DNA of 64,000 nucleotides from NCBI GenBank assembly GCA_963702595.1, contig CAVPDC010000004.1:1-64000 (forward strand), read 5' to 3'. Source of the stretch: JALORV01 sp963702595. GTDB taxonomy: Bacteria > Pseudomonadota > Gammaproteobacteria > Burkholderiales > Burkholderiaceae_F. The notes below the pieces were generated by a model, which had not been told where the DNA came from, did not search any database, and worked only from the letters and a program-made list of their open reading frames with translations. Within the stretch, counting starts at the first letter, position 1. Each line of letters opens with the position of its first letter. A program made the translations under genes and the position numbers. Shown piece by piece: positions 1 to 8,163 of the stretch.

Positions 1-353
1 AGACCATCGCGTAGAAGAGCTTCACGTCCTTCGGGATGGCCGAGAAGGCTCCGGCGACGACCAGCGGCCCCAGGAATGCCCCCTCAGCACCAGCAGGACG
101 GTCGAACAAATCAAACCTCGACGGGGAAGGGCACGCCCCGCAGTTGGCGATCCACGGCAGGCGCGTCTCGAATTGACAGGCCCGGCACGCCAGCCTGAAA
201 CTTCAGGTAGAGCACCACGGTCAGCGCGAACTGGATCACCATGAACCAGAAGGTGATCTGTCGCACCAGCGCGTGACTGCGCACCGGCACCAGCAGCGCC
301 ATGCCGATAACCGGCAGGAAGAGAATCAGGTTCAGCATGGACGAGTCAGACAT
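1..353 (-). CDS. nuoM: NADH-quinone oxidoreductase subunit M, partial and frame-broken
   Basis: N-terminal part of the antiporter-like proton-pumping subunit M of complex I, running off the left edge of the window. The start (ATG at 353-351) overlaps the end of nuoL by 8 bases. The first about 60 residues are a normal NuoM N-terminus with two hydrophobic segments. The frame then fails and reaches a stop at 113-111. Removing one base near 176 restores GLQFETRLPWIAN, removing one near 140 restores NWGVPFPVEV, and a further frame before the edge reads AFLGPLVVAGAFSAIPKDV, which is typical NuoM. At least four small indels in about 100 bases are needed. Clustered sequence errors are more likely than a true pseudogene because the rest of the operon is intact. 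Confidence 0.8.
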
Positions 354-2220
354 GGCTCCAGCCCCACAGCAGCACGGCCGCCAGACCGGCGAGGACCAGG
401 AACGCGTAGAAGTGCAGGTTCCCGGTCTGCACGCGCGACAGCAGCCCCGCAGCACCGCGCGCGGTGCTGGCCATGCCGTCGAGTGTGCCGTCGAGCAGCA
501 GTCGGTCGCCGAGGCGAAGGAAAATGCGGTCTGAAATCCATCGGAGCGGCCGCCCGAGCAGCGCTTCGTACAGTTCGTCGATGTAGTACTTGCCCGACAG
601 CAGTCGATGGAGCGGCTGCACGCGCACCCTCGCCCGCTCGGCGCGCGCGCCGTTGCGCGAGTAGAACCAGCCCGCGGCGGCCAGACCGGCCAGGGCGATG
701 ACCACCGACCCGATGACGATCGGCATGTGCGCGCTCGCCGCACCCGTGCGGATCGGCGGCAGCGGCAGCATGCCTTCGAGGAAGTGCGGCACCGAGAAGA
801 AGCCGCCGACAGTCGACAGAACCGCCAGCACGACCAGTACACCACTCATCGACCAAGGCGACTCGTGAATGTGGTGCGCGGTCTTCTCGTCCATGCGGCC
901 GGTGCCGAAGAACGTCAGCCACAGCAGACGGAACATGTAGAACGCCGTCATCAGCGCGGTGGCCGCCGCTGCGACGAATAGCCACGGCATGCCGCCACGA
1001 TCGCTGGCAAACGCGAACCACAGGATTTCGTCCTTTGAGAAGAAGCCTGACAAAGGCGGCAGGCCGGCGATCGCGGCCGTCGCGATCGCGAAGGTGACGA
1101 AGGTGATCGGGATCTTCTTCGCCAGGCCGCCCATCTTGCGGATGTCCTGCTCGCCCGACATCGCGTGGATCACCGAGCCGGCGCCGAGGAACAGGCACGC
1201 CTTGAAGAACGCGTGCGTGTACAAATGGAACACTGCCACCCCATAGGCGCCGACTCCGGCGGCCAGGAACATGAAGCCGAGCTGCGAGATCGTCGAGTAC
1301 GCCAGCACCTTCTTGATGTCGGTCTGCACCAGCGCGATCGTCGCCGCGAAGAACGCGGTGGCCACACCGATCGTGGCGACCAGTGCCGAGGCCTCCGGCG
1401 CGTGCAGGAAGATGCCGTGCAGCCGCGCCACCAGGTAGACGCCGGCGGTCACCATCGTCGCCGCATGGATCAGCGCCGAGACCGGGGTTGGCCCCGCCAT
1501 TGCGTCGGGCAGCCAGACATGCAGCGGAATCTGCGCCGACTTGCCGGTCGCGCCGATGAAGAGAAAGACGCCGACCAGGCTGGCGGAGACCGCGACCGGC
1601 CCGGCAAGGAAGGCGGCGTTGATCTGGTCCATCTCGAGCGTGCCGAGCGCGCGGTACAGCAGGAACATGCCAAGCAGGAAGCCGGCGTCGCCAACGCGGT
1701 TCGTGATGAAGGCTTTCTTGCCTGCAGCGGCCTTTTCAGGATCCTCGAACCAGAACCCGATTAGCAGATAGGACGCCAGCCCCACGCCTTCCCAGCCGAC
1801 GAAGAGCACGAGGAGTGAGCGCCCCAGCACCAGCATCAGCATGAAGAACAGGAACAGGTTGAGGTACGCGAAGTAGCGCGCATAACTCTTGTCCTCATGC
1901 ATGTAGCCGGTCGAGTAGATGTGGATCAGCGAGCCAACGCCGGTGACGATCAGCACCATCACTGCCGTCAGGCGATCGAAGTAGAACGCGATCTCGAAGG
2001 AGCGGTCGGCAAACTGCGCCCACGTGAACACGGTCTGCACCAGCGGTGTGCCGGTGGACATCAGTTCCATCGTGGCGCGGATCGCGATGACGAACGCCGC
2101 GATCGGCAGCCCGCACGCAACGAGGCTGACGAAACGCTTGCCGAAGCGGTTGCCCAGCAAACCGTTGATGACGAAGCCGATCAGCGGCAGGACGACGATG
2201 GGAAGCAGCAGTGAGGTCAT
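346..2220 (-). CDS. nuoL: NADH-quinone oxidoreductase subunit L
   Basis: Largest antiporter-like membrane subunit of complex I, 624 residues, the usual length for NuoL (about 610-660). It has many hydrophobic segments and the family hallmarks: the conserved core GWEGVGLASYLLIGFW near residue 143, a LPDAMAGPTPVSALIHAATM-type stretch near 240, and the discontinuous-helix region around LVQTDIKKVLAYSTISQLG near 300. It carries proton translocation at the distal end of the membrane arm. It starts 12 bases after the nuoK stop and overlaps nuoM by 8 bases, so it is co-transcribed with the rest of nuo. Confidence 0.97.
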   Translation of the reverse strand: MTSLLLPIVVLPLIGFVINGLLGNRFGKRFVSLVACGLPIAAFVIAIRATMELMSTGTPLVQTVFTWAQFADRSFEIAFYFDRLTAVMVLIVTGVGSLIHIYSTGYMHEDKSYARYFAYLNLFLFFMLMLVLGRSLLVLFVGWEGVGLASYLLIGFWFEDPEKAAAGKKAFITNRVGDAGFLLGMFLLYRALGTLEMDQINAAFLAGPVAVSASLVGVFLFIGATGKSAQIPLHVWLPDAMAGPTPVSALIHAATMVTAGVYLVARLHGIFLHAPEASALVATIGVATAFFAATIALVQTDIKKVLAYSTISQLGFMFLAAGVGAYGVAVFHLYTHAFFKACLFLGAGSVIHAMSGEQDIRKMGGLAKKIPITFVTFAIATAAIAGLPPLSGFFSKDEILWFAFASDRGGMPWLFVAAAATALMTAFYMFRLLWLTFFGTGRMDEKTAHHIHESPWSMSGVLVVLAVLSTVGGFFSVPHFLEGMLPLPPIRTGAASAHMPIVIGSVVIALAGLAAAGWFYSRNGARAERARVRVQPLHRLLSGKYYIDELYEALLGRPLRWISDRIFLRLGDRLLLDGTLDGMASTARGAAGLLSRVQTGNLHFYAFLVLAGLAAVLLWGWSHV

Positions 2221-2232
2221 CGGGTCACCGTC

Positions 2233-2535
2233 TCATCCCTTGAGATCCGCGTAGGCGTCGAGGTCGAGCGTCCGCTTCTGCCGCACCAGCAGCAGCACGA
2301 TCGGAATCGCGATCGCGATTTCAGCGGTTGCGACGACGAAGATCAGGAACACCAGGACCGCACCCACGGCGGAACCCAGCTGGTAGGCGAAGGTCACGAG
2401 GCTGAGGATGACGCCATTGAGCATCAGCTCCATGCACATCAGCATCACCAGGACGTTGCGACGGATGATCACGCCGGTAAGGCCGATCGCGAACAGCGCG
2501 ATGGAGAGCCCGATCAGCATCTGCACCTTATCCAT
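2233..2535 (-). CDS. nuoK: NADH-quinone oxidoreductase subunit K
   Basis: Small membrane subunit of complex I (MrpC-like), 100 residues, three hydrophobic helices. The start chosen is the ATG giving MDKVQMLIGLSIALFAIGL. It overlaps the nuoJ stop by 8 bases and matches the normal length, whereas a longer in-frame start adds 14 non-hydrophobic residues not seen in the family. The conserved membrane glutamates of the K subunit are visible in the LMCMELMLNGV and VVATAEIAIAI segments. Part of the nuoA-M operon. Confidence 0.95.
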   Translation of the reverse strand: MDKVQMLIGLSIALFAIGLTGVIIRRNVLVMLMCMELMLNGVILSLVTFAYQLGSAVGAVLVFLIFVVATAEIAIAIPIVLLLVRQKRTLDLDAYADLKG

Positions 2536-3052
2536 GGTGCCTCCGGCTGACCTGGACAACGGAAATGGCCGCGACAATGGCTGCCAGCAGCAGGATCGAC
2601 GTCAGTTCGAACTCGAGCCAGTACTCGTTGAGGAACTGAGCCGAGAACTGCGCCAGCGTGAAGCCGGCTCCACCGGCCGCGCGAGGAACCTTGCCGGCGG
2701 CATCCCACACGAGCGAACCCAGCGCAGCGATGAAGAGTCCGCAGGCGATCACGCCGGGCACCAGCAGGCTCGAGAACCTCCGCCTGACCGCCGAGTCACG
2801 GGGATCGAGCAGCATGATGACGTAGACGATGAAGACCATGACCGCACCGACATAGATCAGCACCTGGAAGGCAGCGATGAAGTGCACGCCGAGCAGGCCA
2901 TAGACGCCACCGAGGAAGACCATCGTCGAGATCAGCGCCATCGCCACCCGCATTGGCTCGCGCAGCACCAGCACCAGCACGGCACCGACCAGCGCACAGG
3001 CCGCGAACAGCACAAGCAGCAGCGTTTCGAGGTTGGAGAGCCATGCTTCCAT
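2528..3052 (-). CDS. nuoJ: NADH-quinone oxidoreductase subunit J
   Basis: Membrane subunit J of complex I, 174 residues, about five hydrophobic segments, with the conserved VLIYVGAVMVFIVYVIML helix near residues 60-80 that contains the pi-bulge of ND6-type subunits. The start MEAWLSNLETLL overlaps the nuoI stop by one base (TGATG), which indicates translational coupling. The C-terminus ends RRHHG, just before nuoK. Confidence 0.95.
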   Translation of the reverse strand: MEAWLSNLETLLLVLFAACALVGAVLVLVLREPMRVAMALISTMVFLGGVYGLLGVHFIAAFQVLIYVGAVMVFIVYVIMLLDPRDSAVRRRFSSLLVPGVIACGLFIAALGSLVWDAAGKVPRAAGGAGFTLAQFSAQFLNEYWLEFELTSILLLAAIVAAISVVQVSRRHHG

Positions 3053-3633
3053 CAGTGGTGCTCCTCGGGCGACGGGGCAGTGGCCGGGTAGTGCTTGGCG
3101 ACGTCGCTCTGCGGCCGCCATGTCAGCAGTTCCTCCTTGCCAAGCCACATGCGGTTCCGGTCCGCCGACGGCAGGTGCGGCACGTCCTCGACCATGCGGA
3201 TCGCATCCTCCGGGCAGGCCTCGACGCACAGGCCGCAGAACACGCAGCGCGAGTAGTCGATCTCGAACCGGGCCGGGTACTTCGGATGCACGGTGTCGGA
3301 CGGATCGAAACCCGCCTCGATCTCGATGACCTTGGCCGGACAGACGGTCGCGCACATGTTGCACGCGATGCACTGCGGGCGGCCCGAACCGTCCTCGCGT
3401 TGCGTCAGCACGTGCTTGCCGCGATTGCCCTTGGCGTAGTCCCAGCGCTTTTCTTCCGGGTAGTAGGTCGTCAGTGCGCCTTTCCTGCCGGTCATCCAGC
3501 GCAACATGTTGCGGACGAAGACCCCGCCGGTGATGATCAGCCCGCGCACGACTTCAAAGATGTACGCCTTCTCCCACCACGACATCGTGGGCTCGTTCCA
3601 GTATTTCTTGCGGACGTAGGTGACTCGTGCCAT
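3052..3633 (-). CDS. nuoI: NADH-quinone oxidoreductase subunit I (2x[4Fe-4S])
   Basis: Peripheral-arm ferredoxin-like subunit carrying clusters N6a and N6b, 193 residues. Two CxxCxxCxxxCP motifs are visible, CIACNMCATVCP near residue 88 and CVFCGLCVEACP near residue 130. The N-terminus (MARVTYVRKKYWNEPTMSWW) and the YYPEEKRWDYAKGNRGKH segment differ clearly from the usual betaproteobacterial NuoI and resemble the alternative complex I forms I recall from deltaproteobacteria and other anaerobes. It starts one base after the nuoH stop. The taxonomic statement is from memory and needs a tree. Confidence 0.95.
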   Translation of the reverse strand: MARVTYVRKKYWNEPTMSWWEKAYIFEVVRGLIITGGVFVRNMLRWMTGRKGALTTYYPEEKRWDYAKGNRGKHVLTQREDGSGRPQCIACNMCATVCPAKVIEIEAGFDPSDTVHPKYPARFEIDYSRCVFCGLCVEACPEDAIRMVEDVPHLPSADRNRMWLGKEELLTWRPQSDVAKHYPATAPSPEEHH

Positions 3634-3634
3634 C

Positions 3635-4774
3635 TCAGACTCCCAGCGCCCACACGACGAACACTGTGACGACGAGATTCACAAGCGCCAGCGGCAACAT
3701 GAACTTCCACGCGAAGCGCAGCACCTGGTCGTAGCGGAAGCGCGGCAGCGTCCAGCGCACCAGGATCTGGAAACTGCAGACGACGAAGACCTTGGCCAGG
3801 AACACGACGAGTTGCGTCACGACCACGGCGCCATGCGACATGGCAACGCTGTGGCCGCCGGGAAACACGAAGCCCGCATCGGTCATGAAGGGCAGGTTGT
3901 AGCCACCGAGGAACAGCGTCGTGAAAAGCGCGCCGATGATCGCGATCTCGATGAACTCCGCGAACATGAACAGGCCCATTTTCATCGCCGAGTACTCGGT
4001 GAAGTAGCCGGCGATCAGTTCCGACTCGGCCTCGGGCAGGTCAAAGGGGATGCGCTTGTTCTCGGCCACCGCCGCCACCATGAACAGGATTGCCGCGAAA
4101 GGCTGCAGCACGATGCCCCAGGCGGGCAGAACGCCCAGCACCGTCGCTGACTGCTGCTGCACGATCGAATTCAGATCCACCGTGCCAAATATGACGATCA
4201 GGCCCAGCACCGTGAGGCCCATGATGACTTCGTAGGAGATCATCTGGCTGCCAGCGCGCAGCGCACCGAGCAGCGAGAACTTGTTGGACGACGACCAACC
4301 GGCCAGCATCGCGCCGATGATCGTCATGCCGCCGAAGGCGAAGACCATCAGCAGGCCCGCGTCGAGCCGTGCGATCTGCATCGGATAGCTCTTGTCGCCG
4401 AACCAGTCCGCAAGCAGCGGTATGAGATGCCCCGGAATCAGCACGCCGCCGAACGGGATGACGGCGAACACCAGAAGCACCGGCGTGAACACGACCCATG
4501 GGGCGACTGCGTACGCGTACCAGTCGTAGGTCTTGGGCTTGAAATCCTCCTTGAGGATCATCTTCAGGCCGTCGGCCATGCCGTGGAACAGGCCCCACCA
4601 GACCAGCTTCACCTGCGTGAAGGGAATCCGGAAGTAGGCGCGATTGGCGCCTATGCGATCCGACATCACGGCGGCCTGCTTGCGCTCGACCCAGGTCAGG
4701 ATCGTGCCGAAACCCATCAGAACCGAGATGGCGTAGGTAATGAAGACGATCGAGATGACGAGGTCCTGGATCAT
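3635..4774 (-). CDS. nuoH: NADH-quinone oxidoreductase subunit H
   Basis: Quinone-site membrane subunit of complex I, 379 residues, somewhat longer than typical NuoH (about 325-355). The conserved VERKQAAVMSDRIGANR segment lies near residue 30, and the quinone-channel loop PFDLPEAESELIAGYFTEYS near 255-275 supplies the acidic residues of the E-channel. The start overlaps the nuoG stop (ATGA). The extra length comes from an extended region after the first helices (KMILKEDFKPKTYDWYAYAV). Confidence 0.96.
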   Translation of the reverse strand: MIQDLVISIVFITYAISVLMGFGTILTWVERKQAAVMSDRIGANRAYFRIPFTQVKLVWWGLFHGMADGLKMILKEDFKPKTYDWYAYAVAPWVVFTPVLLVFAVIPFGGVLIPGHLIPLLADWFGDKSYPMQIARLDAGLLMVFAFGGMTIIGAMLAGWSSSNKFSLLGALRAGSQMISYEVIMGLTVLGLIVIFGTVDLNSIVQQQSATVLGVLPAWGIVLQPFAAILFMVAAVAENKRIPFDLPEAESELIAGYFTEYSAMKMGLFMFAEFIEIAIIGALFTTLFLGGYNLPFMTDAGFVFPGGHSVAMSHGAVVVTQLVVFLAKVFVVCSFQILVRWTLPRFRYDQVLRFAWKFMLPLALVNLVVTVFVVWALGV

Positions 4775-6216
4775 GCGATCGCCTCGGTCCGTGCGGCCAG
4801 CTGCGCGAACAGCTGCTCGGCGTGCGCCACACCGTCCTTCTTGCGGACGATCGGCTCGAAGCGGCTCACCACACCCGCGAAGTTGGTGTAGTGCCCGGCG
4901 CGCTCGGTCTGGATGCTGACCGGGACAAAGACGTCCGCGTGCCCATTTTCGGGCGCCAGGTAGGAGCCGAGCAGGACCACCTTCGCGCCTCGCGGCAGAT
5001 CGGCGAAGCTCGCGCCCTCGCCCCAGACGAGCACGAGGTCGGAATCGGCCGGCACCAGGTGCGCCTCGGCGCCGAAAAGGTCCTGCGCTGCGCGCGTATT
5101 CGGATTCTTGTCCGCCCGGATCAGCAGGTCGTCTTCAAGTCGTTCACCCGGCTGCGGCTGCCAGTCGGACTTGACGATGCACTCGACACGGTCGCCGAGC
5201 GCCGCTTTGAATGCCGCCAGTTCCTCGTTCGAGCCCCAGTTCGAAACCAGCGCGGCCGGACGCTTCGCGTCCCGGAGCAGCCGCCGGGCCGCCGCAATCG
5301 CATCACCGAGCGTGGCTGGCTTGCCCTTCTGCATCGCCTGTTCAGCGCGCGGACGCTCGAAGATCTTTGCGAGATCGCGGCCCTTGTTGCAGATCCACGG
5401 CCCGTTGACGTCCGGGTTCTCGCGCGGCGTCACGCGGGCGATCGCGCTGTTCTCGCGCGGATCGAGGGCGTTGAGCTTCCACTCGGCCTTGCGATGCCAC
5501 AGGTCCACCGTGCAGCCGCGACTGCAGCCCGGGCACACGGACGGCGTGGCCTTGAGATACCAGACGCGCGCCTTGTGCAGGAACTGCTTTGACAGCAGCG
5601 CACCGACCGGACAGATGTCGATGACGTTGTCGGAATAGGGATCGGACTCGAAGTCCCGGCTTTCGACCGGCCTGACCAAGGAGGAATCACCGCGGTTCTG
5701 GATGCCCAGCGCGTACGACTTCGAGATCTCGCGGGTGAAACGCACGCAGCGCGAGCAGACGATGCAGCGTTCGTTGTCGAGCACGATCCGGCTCGACAGC
5801 TCGAAGTACTTCGTCGCATGGATCTTCGGCACCGTCGACACCGAAGGCAGCCCGTTCATTTCGTAGTGATAGTCCTGCAGCGTGCATTCGCCGGCCTTGT
5901 CGCAGATGCCGCAGTCGACCGGGTGGTTCAGCAGGATGAACTGCAGTGTCTCGCGCCGCCGTGCCCGCACCGACTCGGAATCGGTCAGCACCCGCATTCC
6001 CTCGGTGACCGGCATGTTGCAGGCGATTTCCATCCAGCTGCCGCCGCCACCCTCGCCTTCGACCTCGACGACGCAGATGCGGCAGTTGCCCGAGACCGAG
6101 AGGCTCGGGTGCCAGCAGAAGGTCGGGATGAAGTAGCCGGCGGCCTTCGCCGCCTGCATGACGGTCTGGCCCTTCGCCGCAGTGACCGGCTGCCCGTTGA
6201 TGAAGAATTCAGGCAT
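4771..6216 (-). CDS. nuoG: NADH-quinone oxidoreductase subunit G, short form
   Basis: Iron-sulfur subunit of the electron-input arm, 481 residues, roughly half the length of the E. coli protein (about 900), because the molybdopterin-oxidoreductase-like domain is cut short. Visible clusters are an N-terminal [2Fe-2S] site (FCWHPSLSVSGNCRIC), the His-plus-three-Cys N5 site (HPVDCGICDKAGEC), a CIVCSRCVRF N4 site with DICPVGAL, and an extra CPGCSRGC...ICNKGR set consistent with cluster N7. The start MPEFFINGQPV overlaps nuoF by 8 bases. A longer in-frame start adds 43 basic low-complexity residues and was rejected. Confidence 0.95.
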   Translation of the reverse strand: MPEFFINGQPVTAAKGQTVMQAAKAAGYFIPTFCWHPSLSVSGNCRICVVEVEGEGGGGSWMEIACNMPVTEGMRVLTDSESVRARRRETLQFILLNHPVDCGICDKAGECTLQDYHYEMNGLPSVSTVPKIHATKYFELSSRIVLDNERCIVCSRCVRFTREISKSYALGIQNRGDSSLVRPVESRDFESDPYSDNVIDICPVGALLSKQFLHKARVWYLKATPSVCPGCSRGCTVDLWHRKAEWKLNALDPRENSAIARVTPRENPDVNGPWICNKGRDLAKIFERPRAEQAMQKGKPATLGDAIAAARRLLRDAKRPAALVSNWGSNEELAAFKAALGDRVECIVKSDWQPQPGERLEDDLLIRADKNPNTRAAQDLFGAEAHLVPADSDLVLVWGEGASFADLPRGAKVVLLGSYLAPENGHADVFVPVSIQTERAGHYTNFAGVVSRFEPIVRKKDGVAHAEQLFAQLAARTEAIA

Positions 6217-7522
6217 GCGCGGCCTCCTGCTCGGCGACGTCGACTTCGAGTCGCCCTCCACACTTCGAGCGTCCGTTGGCGATGTAGTACTCGAACTCGT
6301 CGCGGTACTTCGCGATGATGCCCACTGTCGCGAAGCCGGCCGCATCGCCCATGCCGCAGATCGTCGTGCCGTCGTTGGCGTCGGAGATGCGCACCATCGC
6401 GTCGATGTCTTCGGGCCGTCCGCGGCCCGCGACGATGCCGTCGATGATCCGATGCAGCCAGCCCATGCCTTCGCGGCACGGCGTGCACTGCCCGCACGAC
6501 TCGTGGTGATAGAAGCGCAGCATCACTTGCAGCAGACGCACCATGCAGGTGCCTTCGGCGATGACGACCATGCCGCCGGAGCCGACCTGCGAGCCGACTG
6601 CTTCCATCGCCTTGTGGTCATAGGTGACGGTGGCGATCTCGGCGTCGGTCAGCACCTTGGTCGAGATGCCGCCGGGGATGATGCACTTGAGCTTCTTGCC
6701 GCCCAGCACGCCGCCGCAATCCTCGTAGATGAACTTGGCAAGAGCCGTGCCGTATTCGAGCTCGTAGACGCCCGGCTTCGCGACGTGGCCGGAGATCGAC
6801 ACCAGTTGTGTGCCCGGGCTCTTCGCGACGCCGACCTTGCGGAACTCTTCCGCCCCCATCCTCACAATGATTTCGACGTTCGACAGCGTCTCGACGTTGT
6901 TGATGACGGTCGGACGCTGGTAAAGGCCCCGCACGGTCAATCGTGGCGGCCGGTTGCGCGGATAGCCCTTCTTGCCTTCGATCGAGGTGATGAGCGCCGA
7001 GGCCTCGCCGCAGACGTACGAACCGGCGCCGCGGTAGACGACGAGGTCGCAGGAAAAATCGGTACCGAGAACCTGCTCGCCGAGCAGTCCCGCCTCGTAC
7101 GCCTCGTCGACCGCACCCTGCAGCCGTCGATACGGCAGGTCGAACTCACCGCGGATGTAGACGAAGGCATTGCGCACCTGCAGCGCATAGGCAGCGATCA
7201 GCATCGACTCGACGAGCTGGTGCGGCGAGTTCTCGAGGATCCAGCGGTCCTTGAACGTACCGGGTTCACCCTCGTCGGCATTGGCGCACAGGTAGTGCGG
7301 CTGAGAGTCGTTCAGATGGATGACCGACCACTTGCGACCGACTGGGAAGGCCGCCCCGCCGTGGCCAAGGATGCCCGCCGCCGTGACTTCCTTCGTCACC
7401 TGCTCGGGCGTCATTGTGGTGAGCACCCTCTTGAGGGTCTCGTAGCCGCCGCGGGCCTGCACCTCGGCAAGAAGGTGCGAGGTCGGCGTGACCGGAAAAC
7501 TCATCAGGAGTTTGCGGCCCAT
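6209..7522 (-). CDS. nuoF: NADH-quinone oxidoreductase subunit F (NADH/FMN-binding)
   Basis: NADH-oxidising subunit of complex I, 437 residues from the start MGRKLLMSFPV (a start at 7504 is also possible). It has the glycine-rich NADH site GHGGAAFPVGRKW near residue 54, the FMN-binding NADEGEPGTFKDR near 80, the RGAGSYVCGEASALITSIEG segment near 175, and the C-terminal N3 cluster motif ESCGQCTPCREG with a distal Cys in TTICGMGDAAG. NuoF passes electrons from NADH to the FeS chain. An 85-base spacer with a repeat-like element separates it from nuoE. Confidence 0.97.
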   Translation of the reverse strand: MGRKLLMSFPVTPTSHLLAEVQARGGYETLKRVLTTMTPEQVTKEVTAAGILGHGGAAFPVGRKWSVIHLNDSQPHYLCANADEGEPGTFKDRWILENSPHQLVESMLIAAYALQVRNAFVYIRGEFDLPYRRLQGAVDEAYEAGLLGEQVLGTDFSCDLVVYRGAGSYVCGEASALITSIEGKKGYPRNRPPRLTVRGLYQRPTVINNVETLSNVEIIVRMGAEEFRKVGVAKSPGTQLVSISGHVAKPGVYELEYGTALAKFIYEDCGGVLGGKKLKCIIPGGISTKVLTDAEIATVTYDHKAMEAVGSQVGSGGMVVIAEGTCMVRLLQVMLRFYHHESCGQCTPCREGMGWLHRIIDGIVAGRGRPEDIDAMVRISDANDGTTICGMGDAAGFATVGIIAKYRDEFEYYIANGRSKCGGRLEVDVAEQEAAHA

Positions 7523-7607
7523 CAGTGACCGCCTGGCCGCCCCGAAGGGCACTGATCGCCCCCGCGGGGACCAGCGAGTTGAGCGAGCGTGGGGGTGGTC
7601 GTCACAC
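7523..7607 (-). repeat. GC-rich intra-operon repeat element, nuoE-nuoF spacer
   Basis: Non-coding spacer inside an otherwise tightly packed operon. Read on the minus strand it contains CCCCCACGCTCGCT, a GTCCCCGCGGGGGC palindromic core and a CCTTCGGGGCGGCC tail. This is the architecture of the short dispersed intergenic elements I associate with Burkholderiales genomes. A second element of the same style sits between nuoD and nuoE. The function is unknown; a hairpin in the nuo mRNA is likely. Confidence 0.5.
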
Positions 7608-8093
7608 TCATTTCAGTTCTCCGAGCAGCGCGTCGAGCTTCTCGACGGTCATGTTCTCGTGGTACGTCTCGTTGACGATGACGACCGGGGCCGTGCCGCA
7701 AGAGCCGAGGCACTCGACGTGGTCGAGCGTGAAGCGGCCGTTGGCCGTGGTCTGCCCGGGCTGGATGCCGAGGCTCCTCGCCAGGTGGTCGATCAGTCGC
7801 TCGGCACCGCGCATCGAGCACGACACATTGCGGCAGGCCTGCAGGTGCCAGCGACCGACCGGCTTGCGCCGATACTGCGTGTAAAACGACAACACTTCCT
7901 CGACCTGGATGCGCGGCACGCCGAGGTATCCGACGACCAGGTCGATGTCCTCTTCCGCCACGTAGCCACGCTCCTGCTGGATGCGCCGCAAGCACGGCAG
8001 CGTCAGCGAGGACTCGAAGCCCGCGGGATAGCGCTTCTTGAGCTTCTCGAACTCGGGCAGCAGGTGATGCATCGACACGACCGTGCTCATCAT
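7608..8093 (-). CDS. nuoE: NADH-quinone oxidoreductase subunit E ([2Fe-2S])
   Basis: Thioredoxin-like [2Fe-2S] subunit (cluster N1a), 161 residues, normal length. The cluster ligands are visible as CRNVSC near residue 90 and CLGSCGTAP near residue 128. It pairs with NuoF in the NADH-oxidising module. It is flanked on both sides by GC-rich repeat-like spacers (85 and 70 bases), unlike every other junction in the operon, which overlaps or nearly touches. Confidence 0.95.
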   Translation of the reverse strand: MMSTVVSMHHLLPEFEKLKKRYPAGFESSLTLPCLRRIQQERGYVAEEDIDLVVGYLGVPRIQVEEVLSFYTQYRRKPVGRWHLQACRNVSCSMRGAERLIDHLARSLGIQPGQTTANGRFTLDHVECLGSCGTAPVVIVNETYHENMTVEKLDALLGELK

Positions 8094-8163
8094 TGCCCCC
8101 TACGGCGCGTGGCGCCGGTCCCCGCGAGGGGGAGCGAGCACCTTGGGAGCGGCCCTGCGGTGC
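8094..8163 (-). repeat. GC-rich intra-operon repeat element, nuoD-nuoE spacer
   Basis: Spacer of 70 bases. On the minus strand it reads CCGCTCCCAAGGTGCTCGCT followed by CCCCCTCGCGGGG and a GGCGCCACGCGCC inverted repeat. Same general design as the nuoE-nuoF spacer and similar to dispersed elements in Burkholderiales. It can fold into a GC-rich hairpin. No reading frame of note. Confidence 0.5.

Noticed and set aside
6158..7528. Long + strand frame opposite nuoF
   Set aside because: Antisense shadow; composition is Arg/Asp/His-rich, with no motif and no ribosome site, while nuoF is unambiguous.
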